Made by a program: the position numbers and the translations under genes
Part shown: piece after piece, positions 50,884 to 57,874 of the stretch
Layout of the letters: the number at the start of each line of letters is the position of its first letter
Position numbering within the stretch: position 1 is the stretch's first letter
Assembly (NCBI GenBank): GCA_001765415.1
Contig: CP017245.1
Coordinates: 1,364,001-1,428,000 of the forward strand
Reading direction: 5' to 3'
Length of the DNA stretch: 64,000 nucleotides
Source: Candidatus Melainabacteria bacterium MEL.A1
Lineage (GTDB): Bacteria; Cyanobacteriota; Vampirovibrionia; Gastranaerophilales; Gastranaerophilaceae
The notes under the pieces: generated by a model
What the model was told of the DNA's origin: nothing
The model's database searches: none
What the model saw: the letters and a program-made list of their open reading frames with translations, nothing else

Positions 50884-52077
50884 ATGGTAAACCAAGTTAT
50901 AAATTCAATAGATTATAAAGAGTTGTACGCACAGTACAACTGGTTTGCGAACAATTATCCGCAAGTTGTTCAAGCATCAAGTGATGAATTTTTCCTTAAA
51001 GGTTTACAATTTATTTTGATAGGGATTAGTAAAAATATAAATACATTGATGGATAAAGAAGCTTATTTTGTTACGAAAGTTCGTATTGATAAACTTCATG
51101 ATATGTTTTTTAGAACGTCTGAAAAGGCAGTTGGAATTATTCTTGATAGAGCTTTAGGTAAACCAAATTCCCGTTTTAATTTGAACAAATTAACTGATTT
51201 AGAGGCAAAAATTATTACATCATTTAATGATTATATGTTTAATTCTATGGTAAAATTTTTGTCACCAGCCCCACCAGAATTGAAACGTTCAAATTTTGAT
51301 GTTGTTCATTTAACTTTTTTAGTAAAAGATATTACGACAAATGAAGTTGCAAAGTTTATTATAACTTTGCCTGATGAGCTTTTGAAACCTGATGTTGTAA
51401 CATCCCAAAAAGATAAGTTTGACTATGGAGATTTTTCGACAAGTATTATTGATGTTGCAATAAAAGTTGGTTCAACAAGGTTTAAACTTATCGATATAAA
51501 AAATATTGATGTTGATGATATTGTTGTTTTTGATAACAGTAATACAAAACGTATGGTTTTGAAATTTAAGGATTATGAAAAAGATATTAACTTAAACCCG
51601 AATTTGGGTTTGGTAATTCCTGTTGATAACGATGGAGGAAGTGAAGAAATGACAGATAATACAAATCTTTGGGACAGTATTGAAGTTGAGATGGATGCTC
51701 AATTTGATACCGTAAAAATTACCCTTGGAGAATTGAAAAATATTGAGGAAGGTCTTGTTGTTGACTTGACTTCTATTTACGACAATAAAGTTACTTTAAG
51801 CGTGGAAAACAAACCGATTGCTCGAGGTGAACTTGTTATTGTAAACGACAGATATGGAGTAAAAATTGATGAAGTTATTGCAAAAACTCCTAAAAAAGAT
51901 TCTCCTGCAGAAGATGCTTTGCCTGTAGCAGGTCAAGAAACACAAGATGATTTTTCTGATGAAAATATGGATATAGATGAAACTCAAATTCCACAAGAAA
52001 ATGCAGAAGGTGGAGAAAATTCTGACGAGGATGAATTTGATTATAGCGATTTTGAGCTGGAAGATGAGGATATATAA
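50884..52077 (+). CDS. FliM/FliN-like C-ring protein with two SpoA domains
   Basis: A 397-residue protein. The N-terminal part (about residues 1-170) is CheC/FliM-like in style (TDLEAKIITSFNDYMFNSMV). A first SpoA-like domain follows (TSIIDVAIKVGSTRFKLIDI, about 183-245). The second SpoA domain is clearly FliN-like (VKITLGELKNIEEGLVVDLT, then PIARGELVIVNDRYGVKIDE, about 275-340). The tail is strongly acidic. This resembles FliM-FliN fusions or SctQ-type tandem SpoA proteins. AAGGGATAAG precedes the ATG. It leads directly to fliO-fliP-fliQ-fliR, so it probably forms the cytoplasmic C-ring or sorting platform of that machine. Confidence 0.82.
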   Translation: MVNQVINSIDYKELYAQYNWFANNYPQVVQASSDEFFLKGLQFILIGISKNINTLMDKEAYFVTKVRIDKLHDMFFRTSEKAVGIILDRALGKPNSRFNLNKLTDLEAKIITSFNDYMFNSMVKFLSPAPPELKRSNFDVVHLTFLVKDITTNEVAKFIITLPDELLKPDVVTSQKDKFDYGDFSTSIIDVAIKVGSTRFKLIDIKNIDVDDIVVFDNSNTKRMVLKFKDYEKDINLNPNLGLVIPVDNDGGSEEMTDNTNLWDSIEVEMDAQFDTVKITLGELKNIEEGLVVDLTSIYDNKVTLSVENKPIARGELVIVNDRYGVKIDEVIAKTPKKDSPAEDALPVAGQETQDDFSDENMDIDETQIPQENAEGGENSDEDEFDYSDFELEDEDI

Positions 52078-52104
52078 GGCAATAAAGCTTTAATATTATA
52101 AGTA

Positions 52105-52126
52105 AGTTGGGCTTTTCAAACCAACA
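52105..52126 (+). repeat. GTTGGGCTTTT hairpin upstream of fliO
   Basis: AGTTGGGCTTTTCAAACCAA can pair GTTGG with CCAAC. It is related to the element at 39316-39336. Confidence 0.4.
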
Positions 52127-52144
52127 ATAAGAGGAGGAACACAA

Positions 52145-52573
52145 ATGGGATATATGATAAATTTTATAGTTTATACCGCAGCAATGATAGGAATAATTTT
52201 TCTGGCTGTCTTTGTTTATAAAAAATTCTCTTTTACAACCGGTTCAAAGTCAAAGTTTTTGAATGTAGAAGATTGTATCAGTGTTGGTCCTCGTAAAGAA
52301 ATTTTTGTTGTAAGAGCAGGTAACGAAAGGTTTTTGGTTGCTTCTGATGTTGGAAGAACAAGTTTGATTTCAAAGTTAGAAGGCAATTCTTCATGCATTC
52401 CGGAAGTTCAAAATTTAGCAGAAAGTCAAGGAAATGAAAAAACAATTTTGCGTTCAAAAACACAACAAACAAATTCAAGCATTGATGACTTGCCGGAAAT
52501 AGTTACTTTCCCTAAAAGGGAGCTAAAACGTCAACCTAAAAAAGTTTTTAAAAACATAATCAATAATATATAG
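52145..52573 (+). CDS. fliO: FliO-like export apparatus protein
   Basis: A 142-residue protein with one N-terminal membrane helix (MINFIVYTAAMIGIIFLAVF) and a small beta domain of the FliO/FliZ type (VEDCISVGPRKEIFVVRAGN, then RFLVASDVGRTSLISKL), followed by a polar C-terminus. FliO assists assembly of the FliP ring. GAGGAGG lies 8 nt before the ATG. Position immediately upstream of fliP supports the call; sequence similarity is weak, as usual for FliO. Confidence 0.75.
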   Translation: MGYMINFIVYTAAMIGIIFLAVFVYKKFSFTTGSKSKFLNVEDCISVGPRKEIFVVRAGNERFLVASDVGRTSLISKLEGNSSCIPEVQNLAESQGNEKTILRSKTQQTNSSIDDLPEIVTFPKRELKRQPKKVFKNIINNI

Positions 52574-52582
52574 AGGAATAAA

Positions 52583-53224
52583 ATGGAAACAATTATAAAA
52601 GATATGAACCCAGTATTGCAAATGTTGATATTAATGACTGTATTTTCATTAATACCATTGATTTTTTGCTGTATGACAAGTTTTTTGAGATTTGTTATCG
52701 TATTTTCAATGCTGAAAACTGCAATGGGTACTCAACAAGTTCCGCCATCAATCGTAATTATCGGTTTGGCAATGATTTTGACATTCTACACAATGGGGGG
52801 AACTTTCCAAAAAATGTATGATATGGGATCAGTTCCTTACCAGAAAAATCAGAATATTGTCGAGGCAATAAATGAGGGGTCAAAACCGTTAAAAGAATTT
52901 ATGATGAAACAGACAAGAGAAAGTGATTTAGCATTCTTTGTTGAAGCATCAAAAGGTGCGCCACCAAAATCTCCTGATGAAATAACAGTTTGGCAAGTAG
53001 CTCCGGCTTTCATTATCAGTGAATTAAAAACATCTTTTGAAATCGGATTTATTATATTTGTACCATTTATTGTACTAGACCTTGTTGTCGCAAACATTTT
53101 ATTGGCTCTAGGTATGTTTATGTTGTCACCGACAATTATTTCTCTTCCGTTTAAACTGCTGATATTTATTGCGGTAGATGGTTGGGCGTTGATAGTTCAA
53201 GGACTGGTGACAAGTTATAACTAG
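52583..53224 (+). CDS. fliP: Flagellar-type export gate protein FliP
   Basis: Core component of the type III export gate (FliP5-FliQ4-FliR1). The 213 residues show the conserved SFLRFVIVFSMLKTAMGTQQ (about 34-53) and PPSIVIIGLAMILTFY, then the periplasmic loop, APAFIISELKTSFEIGF (about 140-156) and DLVVANILLALGMFMLSPTI. No cleavable signal peptide is obvious, and the length is shorter than E. coli FliP (245). GAGGAATAAA precedes the ATG. Gap of 9 nt from fliO. Confidence 0.93.
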   Translation: METIIKDMNPVLQMLILMTVFSLIPLIFCCMTSFLRFVIVFSMLKTAMGTQQVPPSIVIIGLAMILTFYTMGGTFQKMYDMGSVPYQKNQNIVEAINEGSKPLKEFMMKQTRESDLAFFVEASKGAPPKSPDEITVWQVAPAFIISELKTSFEIGFIIFVPFIVLDLVVANILLALGMFMLSPTIISLPFKLLIFIAVDGWALIVQGLVTSYN

Positions 53225-53337
53225 AAGATAAGATGCCTGGATGTAAAGAGGCAAAGTCTGTTCAGGATAGTTAGGCACGAAGAAACAAAGTAGGGCGGTT
53301 CCCCCGCCATCAATAAAAGCAAAAAGAGGACAAACAC
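53225..53337 (+). other. Repeat-like spacer inside the fli operon
   Basis: The 113-nt gap between fliP and fliQ contains words also found in other spacers (AGAGGCAAAGTCTG; compare AGAGGCAAAGATGC at 54617) and a hairpin GGGCGG-ttcc-CCCGCC (53292-53308). No open frame is evident. Confidence 0.4.
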
Positions 53338-53826
53338 ATGGAAGTTTTAGTTGAATATTTAGCAAAAGGCTTTTTGATAATGCTCGCAATATCTATGCCG
53401 TGCGTACTTGTTGCTGCAGGTATCGGGCTTGTTGTTGGTATTTTGCAAGCGGTTACTCAGGTTCAGGAACAGACAATTGCAGCTGCTCCAAAGATTTTGG
53501 GTGTTTTCCTTGTTATTGTTATTGGTGGAATTGGGTTTATCAATATGTTGAAGGGCTTTGTTATGGACGGAATGTCTATGGCATTTAATCTTGTTTCCAA
53601 AAATGATTCTTACGTTTTGCCGGCAGACTATTATAAATATACTTCCCCATTTGAAAGAGAGATGAGTGATAAGTTTAAAAACCAGTCTGATATTGATTAT
53701 ATTATGAAACATCCTGGTAAAGTTCCATTTATTGATCAGCAACAAAAGACAAAGTATTTTGCAAGTCCGCAAACTCCTATGCCTAAGCCTAATTTTGTAG
53801 AAACAAATAAGATTCTTGGAAGGTAG
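53338..53826 (+). CDS. fliQ: FliQ export gate protein with long C-terminal extension
   Basis: The first about 88 residues are a normal FliQ: two membrane helices (GFLIMLAISMPCVLVAAGIG and ILGVFLVIVIGGIGFINML) with the conserved GIGLVVGILQAVTQVQEQTI. FliQ is normally about 89 residues; here a further 75 follow (Tyr/Lys/Pro-rich, DYYKYTSPFEREMSDKFKNQ onward), of unknown role and probably cytoplasmic. AGAGGA precedes the ATG. The stop lies 5 nt before the GTG of fliR. Confidence 0.9.
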   Translation: MEVLVEYLAKGFLIMLAISMPCVLVAAGIGLVVGILQAVTQVQEQTIAAAPKILGVFLVIVIGGIGFINMLKGFVMDGMSMAFNLVSKNDSYVLPADYYKYTSPFEREMSDKFKNQSDIDYIMKHPGKVPFIDQQQKTKYFASPQTPMPKPNFVETNKILGR

Positions 53827-53831
53827 ATTGA

Positions 53832-54611
53832 GTGGAACAAATTATATCAGAATTAATGAAAATGTTTCCAATGTTGAATGCCTACCTTGCAGCAGGAATT
53901 TTTATTTTTGCAAGATTGTTGGGCTTTTTTAGACTTGCTCCGGTTTTTAACAGAAAAGAAATTCCAGGCATGGTTAAAATTGCTTTGGCTTTGTTGATGA
54001 CAATAATTTTGACAAGTACAGTAAAACCTGATGTACACATAATTCAGGGATCTTTTGCGCTTTCAATTTTGTTGAATTTTGTTGTTGGTGCGATGATTGG
54101 ATATATTGCTCAATTAATTTTGCTTGCGGTAGATGCGGGCGGAGATATGGTTAATATGCAGATGGGGCTATCTTCTGCAATGGTTTTAGATCCGACAACG
54201 TCATCTCAAGTTTCAATTGTTGGGAAGTGTTTTCAACTCTTGGGATTGGTAATTTTCATACAATTAGGCGGAGTTTATTGGTTAATTACTGCTTTAATTC
54301 ATAGTATAGATATTTTCCCACTCGGGGCGACAAGTATTCCTTTGCATCAAATTGTTAATATGGATTATATGGTAAAATTATCATCAAACGTTTTGTTTAT
54401 GGGGTTGCAAATTGCTTCTCCGATACTTCTTGCGACATTGGGACAAGACATTATATTGGGTGTAATTTCAAAAACTGCACCGCAGGTAAACGTTTTCCAA
54501 CTTAGTTTCTTATTCAAACCGGTTTTGGGAGCAGCGATTATGGTTTGGATTTTGCCAATGTTGGTAAATATAATATCTGATTACTTTTTGTCATTCTCGC
54601 AGATTATATAA
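53832..54611 (+). CDS. fliR: Flagellar-type export gate protein FliR
   Basis: A 259-residue, six-helix inner-membrane protein that caps the FliP/FliQ helix. Features: FIFARLLGFFRLAPVFNRKE (about residues 23-42), the central GAMIGYIAQLILLAVDAGGD and DPTTSSQVSIVGKCFQLLGL. The start is GTG with AAGGTAG upstream. flhB, which normally follows, is absent, and the next gene is on the opposite strand; flhA is also not in the window. Confidence 0.92.
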   Translation: MEQIISELMKMFPMLNAYLAAGIFIFARLLGFFRLAPVFNRKEIPGMVKIALALLMTIILTSTVKPDVHIIQGSFALSILLNFVVGAMIGYIAQLILLAVDAGGDMVNMQMGLSSAMVLDPTTSSQVSIVGKCFQLLGLVIFIQLGGVYWLITALIHSIDIFPLGATSIPLHQIVNMDYMVKLSSNVLFMGLQIASPILLATLGQDIILGVISKTAPQVNVFQLSFLFKPVLGAAIMVWILPMLVNIISDYFLSFSQII

Positions 54612-54650
54612 GTATTAGAGGCAAAGATGCAGAGAAGCAAAGTCTAAATA

Positions 54651-54688
54651 GTCATTACGAGGGGTGAAACGACATAGTAATCCCATTC
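54651..54688 (+). repeat. GTCATTACGAGG-type dispersed repeat
   Basis: GTCATTACGAGGGGTGAAAC then GACATAGTAATCCCATTC. It matches the minus-strand copy at 15648-15675 with a handful of differences. Confidence 0.5.
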
Positions 54689-54710
54689 ATATTGAAAATA
54701 ATGAGATTAG

Positions 54711-54747
54711 TGTTACGCACGTAGCCCTCTGTAACAACATATTTCAA
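54711..54747 (+). repeat. Single partial copy of the 58/62-bp repeat
   Basis: TGTTACGCACGTAGCCCTCT followed by GTAACAACATATTTC, matching the first half of the array unit and ending 2 nt before the stop codon of the minus-strand gene. Confidence 0.7.
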
Positions 54748-54748
54748 T

Positions 54749-54979
54749 TTATCTTCTAAAATAGTCGCAAATCAACGTTTTCTTGCGGGGAACAAGGTTG
54801 ATTACTCTTTGCATAAATGTATTTTTTTGAGAATTTTCTAACTCTTTTTTTAGGATGGCTTTTTCTAAAACGACTTTGTTATACAAATCTGAGCATACTG
54901 AACTCTTATCAACATGCTCTCTCAATTTAGCCAGTTGAATTTCTTTTTCTCTTATAGATTGAATTAGTTCTTTTTTCAC
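54749..54979 (-). CDS. Small coiled-coil hypothetical protein
   Basis: A 76-residue, very basic, mostly helical protein (KKELIQSIREKEIQLAKLRE onward). The start is a GTG with AGAGGTC about 10 nt upstream. No family recognised. It lies between fliR (convergent) and the oxidoreductase operon (same strand, 76-nt gap). Confidence 0.55.
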   Translation of the reverse strand: MKKELIQSIREKEIQLAKLREHVDKSSVCSDLYNKVVLEKAILKKELENSQKNTFMQRVINLVPRKKTLICDYFRR

Positions 54980-55055
54980 TTTGTAAAGACCTCTCGAACT
55001 GTACTTTATTAGAATAAAACTAATTCGAAATTTTTAAATCAGCTTTTTAGTTGAT

Positions 55056-55610
55056 TTAAGCTTTTATTGCTAATAAATCATACTCATAGCCGATTTTTAA
55101 AGCTTCAATGTTTAATGGTAACAAATTCTTTCTGTGAGGAGGAATTACGTTATCCAAAGCCTGAGTTAGAGTTTCCAATGTTGTTAATTTGCTTACTTTA
55201 GAAACAATTCCTAATGCAAGTATATTAGCCATTCTAACATTGCCAATTTTCTCATCAGCAAGTTTTGTAATTGGAACAAAAACATAGTTGATATCTGCTC
55301 TTGGTTTGTCTTCTTTTACAAGAGTAGAGTTTGCAATCATCCAACCACCTTTTTTAATTTTTGGTAAAAATCTATCAAAAGAAGCCTGATTAAGTGCAAC
55401 AATAAAATCCGCATCCGGTTTGTTAACTTCGCTAACATCTTCATCACTTGTTACGATTTCACAGTTAACTGTACCACCACGCATCTCTGCGCCATAAGAT
55501 GGGTACCATGTTACATTCTTGTTGTCTAACATAAATGCGTTCGCAAGTACTTCACCTGCCAATAACACGCCTTGTCCACCAAATCCTGCAATTATAAAAT
55601 TATGTTCCAT
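55056..55610 (-). CDS. 2-oxoacid:ferredoxin oxidoreductase, gamma subunit
   Basis: A 184-residue gamma domain of the pyruvate/2-oxoacid ferredoxin oxidoreductase family. It starts EHNFIIAGFGGQGVLLAGEV with the typical GxGGQGV motif, then YPSYGAEMRGGTVNCEIVTS (about residues 38-57) and PPHRKNLLPLNIEALKIG near the end. It binds the CoA side of the complex. Last gene of a four-gene operon (ferredoxin-alpha-beta-gamma), 31 nt after the beta subunit. Confidence 0.9.
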   Translation of the reverse strand: MEHNFIIAGFGGQGVLLAGEVLANAFMLDNKNVTWYPSYGAEMRGGTVNCEIVTSDEDVSEVNKPDADFIVALNQASFDRFLPKIKKGGWMIANSTLVKEDKPRADINYVFVPITKLADEKIGNVRMANILALGIVSKVSKLTTLETLTQALDNVIPPHRKNLLPLNIEALKIGYEYDLLAIKA

Positions 55611-55641
55611 TTTTATTTCCTTTTTACGTTGAACTTTTCAC

Positions 55642-56391
55642 TTATTCTTCAGTTACATCCTTATAGATACCCGGTTTAAAGATAGGCATCATTTCGTTTC
55701 TTACTCTTTCATGAGCTTTGTCAGGTGACATTTTCCAGTTTGTAGGGCAAGTTGAAAGAATTTCTACAAATCCAAATCCCAAACCTTTCAATTGTACTTC
55801 AAAAGCTTTTTTTATAGCCTGTTTTGCTTTTCTGATGTTTGCAACTGTATCAAGAGAAACTCTTGCAGAAAAAGCTGTTCCATCGCAAAGTGCAATATGT
55901 TCTGCAATTTTTATCGGATAACCGTAGTATTCAAGGTTTCTTCCTGTCGGAGAAGTTGTAGTTTTTTGCCCAACAAGGGTTGTAGGTCCTAATTGACCGC
56001 CTGTCATTCCGTATGTTGTATTATTTATACAGAATGCCGTAATTTTTTCTCCCCTTAAGGCTGCGTGCATACTTTCTGCCAAACCGATTGATGCAAAGTC
56101 GCCATCACCTTGATATGTGAATACAACTTTGTCAGGTCTTGCTCTTTTAATTCCTGTAGCTTCTGCAATTGCTCTACCATGAGGAGCTTCCAAAGCATCT
56201 ACATTGATAAAATCGTAGATAGTAACAGAACATCCGATTGATGCTGCAAGAATAGTATCTTTTTTGATACCTAATTCGTCAAGAACTTCTGCAACAAGTC
56301 TTACGGCAACGCCGTGATCACAACCAGGACAGAATGAATATTTTACGTCGCCTTTTAGCGATTCCGGTAATTTAAAAACTTGTGTTGCCAT
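55642..56391 (-). CDS. 2-oxoacid:ferredoxin oxidoreductase, beta (TPP-binding) subunit
   Basis: A 249-residue subunit carrying the thiamine-diphosphate site: FCPGCDHGVAVRLVAEVL (about residues 20-37), GCSVTIYD, APHGRAIAEATGIKRARPDK, then FTYQGDGDFASIGLAESMHA and NNTTYGMTGGQLGPTTLVGQ (about 90-140). It oxidatively decarboxylates a 2-oxoacid with CoA and reduces ferredoxin. Its ATG overlaps the alpha-subunit stop by 1 nt. Confidence 0.93.
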   Translation of the reverse strand: MATQVFKLPESLKGDVKYSFCPGCDHGVAVRLVAEVLDELGIKKDTILAASIGCSVTIYDFINVDALEAPHGRAIAEATGIKRARPDKVVFTYQGDGDFASIGLAESMHAALRGEKITAFCINNTTYGMTGGQLGPTTLVGQKTTTSPTGRNLEYYGYPIKIAEHIALCDGTAFSARVSLDTVANIRKAKQAIKKAFEVQLKGLGFGFVEILSTCPTNWKMSPDKAHERVRNEMMPIFKPGIYKDVTEE

Positions 56392-57458
56392 TATATTAAT
56401 TCCTCGATTCTTTTTACAATTTCGTCTGCTGAAGGTGGCGCACCAACACCTTTGTTTACTAAATCAACAGGGCATGCACCATTAACTGCAAGTCTAACAT
56501 CATTAACCATTTGTCCCATATTAACTTCAACCGTGACAAATCTTTTGGTTGTTTTTGAAAGCTCTGCCAATCTCTTAGAAGGGAATGGGAACAAGGTTAT
56601 AGGTCTTAAGATACCTGCTTTAATTCCTTTTTCTCTTAATTTTTTCATCGCAGTTTTAACGTTTCTTGAAGTGCTACCAAATGAAACAAGAATGATATCA
56701 GCATCTTCCGTGTTGATTTCTTCCCATTGAGTTTCATTTTCTTCAATAGTTTTATATTTTTTATAAAGTCTATCCAAAAATTCACATTGTCTGTCAGCAA
56801 GTGGGGCATAAGAGCGAATAATTCTTCCATCTCTACCGTTAGCACCTGACAATGCCCATTCAGAAGTTTCAACTTCAGGATATGGATAGTCGTAATATTC
56901 TACGGGTTCCATCATTTGTCCCAAAAGTCCGTCTGCAAGTAGAACTGTCGGGTTTCTATATTTCTGAGCTAAGTAAAATGCTTTGTATGTTAAATCTACA
57001 CATTCCTGAACTGTTGACGGAGCAAGAACGATAAGCTTGTAATCTCCATTTCCGCCACCTTTTGTAGCTTGGAAATAATCCCCTTGTGATGGGTAGATAT
57101 TACCTAAACCTGGACCGCCTCTCATGACGCTAACCAATACAACCGGTAATTCATCAGCTGTTGCATAAGACAAGCCTTCTTGCATCAATGCCACTGCGCA
57201 AGAAGAAGATGATGTCATTGCTTTAACACCTGTTGAAACTGCACCGATAACCATATTAATTGCGGCAAGTTCACTTTCGGCAGAAACGTATGCTCTTTTT
57301 AATTCTTGCATTTTTCCGCTCATAAATTCTCCAATTTCACTTTGAGGAGTGATAGGGTAACCGAAATAACATTGGCATCCGGCAAGAACCGCAGCATTTG
57401 CTATTGCGTAATTCCCTTTTGTTAATACTTTTTTATTTGTTAAACATTCTGTTGTCAT
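56391..57458 (-). CDS. vorB: 2-oxoacid:ferredoxin oxidoreductase, alpha subunit (VorB-like)
   Basis: A 355-residue alpha subunit. Start chosen at the ATG at 57458 (TTECLTNKKVLTKGNYAIAN). The sequence GCQCYFGYPITPQSEIGEFM (about residues 27-46) and VMRGGPGLGNIYPSQGDYFQ, then ATKGGGNGDYKLIVLAPSTV and GLLGQMMEPVEYYDYPYPE, closely matches VorB-type (2-oxoisovalerate/2-oxoglutarate) alpha subunits. True substrate (branched-chain 2-oxoacid or 2-oxoglutarate) is not settled. Operon order D-A-B-C, upstream gene a ferredoxin. Confidence 0.9.
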   Translation of the reverse strand: MTTECLTNKKVLTKGNYAIANAAVLAGCQCYFGYPITPQSEIGEFMSGKMQELKRAYVSAESELAAINMVIGAVSTGVKAMTSSSSCAVALMQEGLSYATADELPVVLVSVMRGGPGLGNIYPSQGDYFQATKGGGNGDYKLIVLAPSTVQECVDLTYKAFYLAQKYRNPTVLLADGLLGQMMEPVEYYDYPYPEVETSEWALSGANGRDGRIIRSYAPLADRQCEFLDRLYKKYKTIEENETQWEEINTEDADIILVSFGSTSRNVKTAMKKLREKGIKAGILRPITLFPFPSKRLAELSKTTKRFVTVEVNMGQMVNDVRLAVNGACPVDLVNKGVGAPPSADEIVKRIEELI

Positions 57459-57494
57459 ATATTTTTTCTTTCTGAGCAATTGCTCCGATTTTAA

Positions 57495-57707
57495 TTAACC
57501 TTTATAAACTTCTGTAATTGCCAAATCAGGGCATCTTAGCGCACACATTGCACACCCCAAACATTCATGGTTCGGGTCATCAAACTCTACAACGTGAACT
57601 CCGAGTTTGTTTGTCGCTTCACTAATTTTAAGTAGTTTCTTAGGGCATTCGTTGATGCACAAATAACATGCTTTACATTTGTCTTTATTAATCACTATTC
57701 GGCTCAT
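57495..57707 (-). CDS. 4Fe-4S ferredoxin subunit of the 2-oxoacid oxidoreductase
   Basis: A 70-residue two-cluster ferredoxin with CKACYLCINECPKKLL (about residues 11-26) and CLGCAMCALRCPDLAI (about 49-64). It carries electrons from the TPP subunit. First gene of the operon; AGAGGTAA precedes the ATG. A minus-strand TATAAT lies about 35 nt upstream. Confidence 0.93.
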   Translation of the reverse strand: MSRIVINKDKCKACYLCINECPKKLLKISEATNKLGVHVVEFDDPNHECLGCAMCALRCPDLAITEVYKG

Positions 57708-57874
57708 TTTTACCTCTTATTTTCTTGTCTACCCCATATTATAGCACTGAAATTTTAAAAGGGTTAATTTTATCTTTACAATTGTAATAATAAACGTTAA
57801 GAGTTTGCCCAGTTTGGTATTCTTCTGTTACTATAATAAAGTATAGTGGGATATTTTTAAGAAAGTGAAAACAA

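Noticed and set aside
50884-54611. Injectisome-type (virulence) type III secretion locus
   Set aside because: A FliO-like gene is present and no secretin, needle or ATPase gene is in view; flagellar-type is the simpler reading, though not proven.
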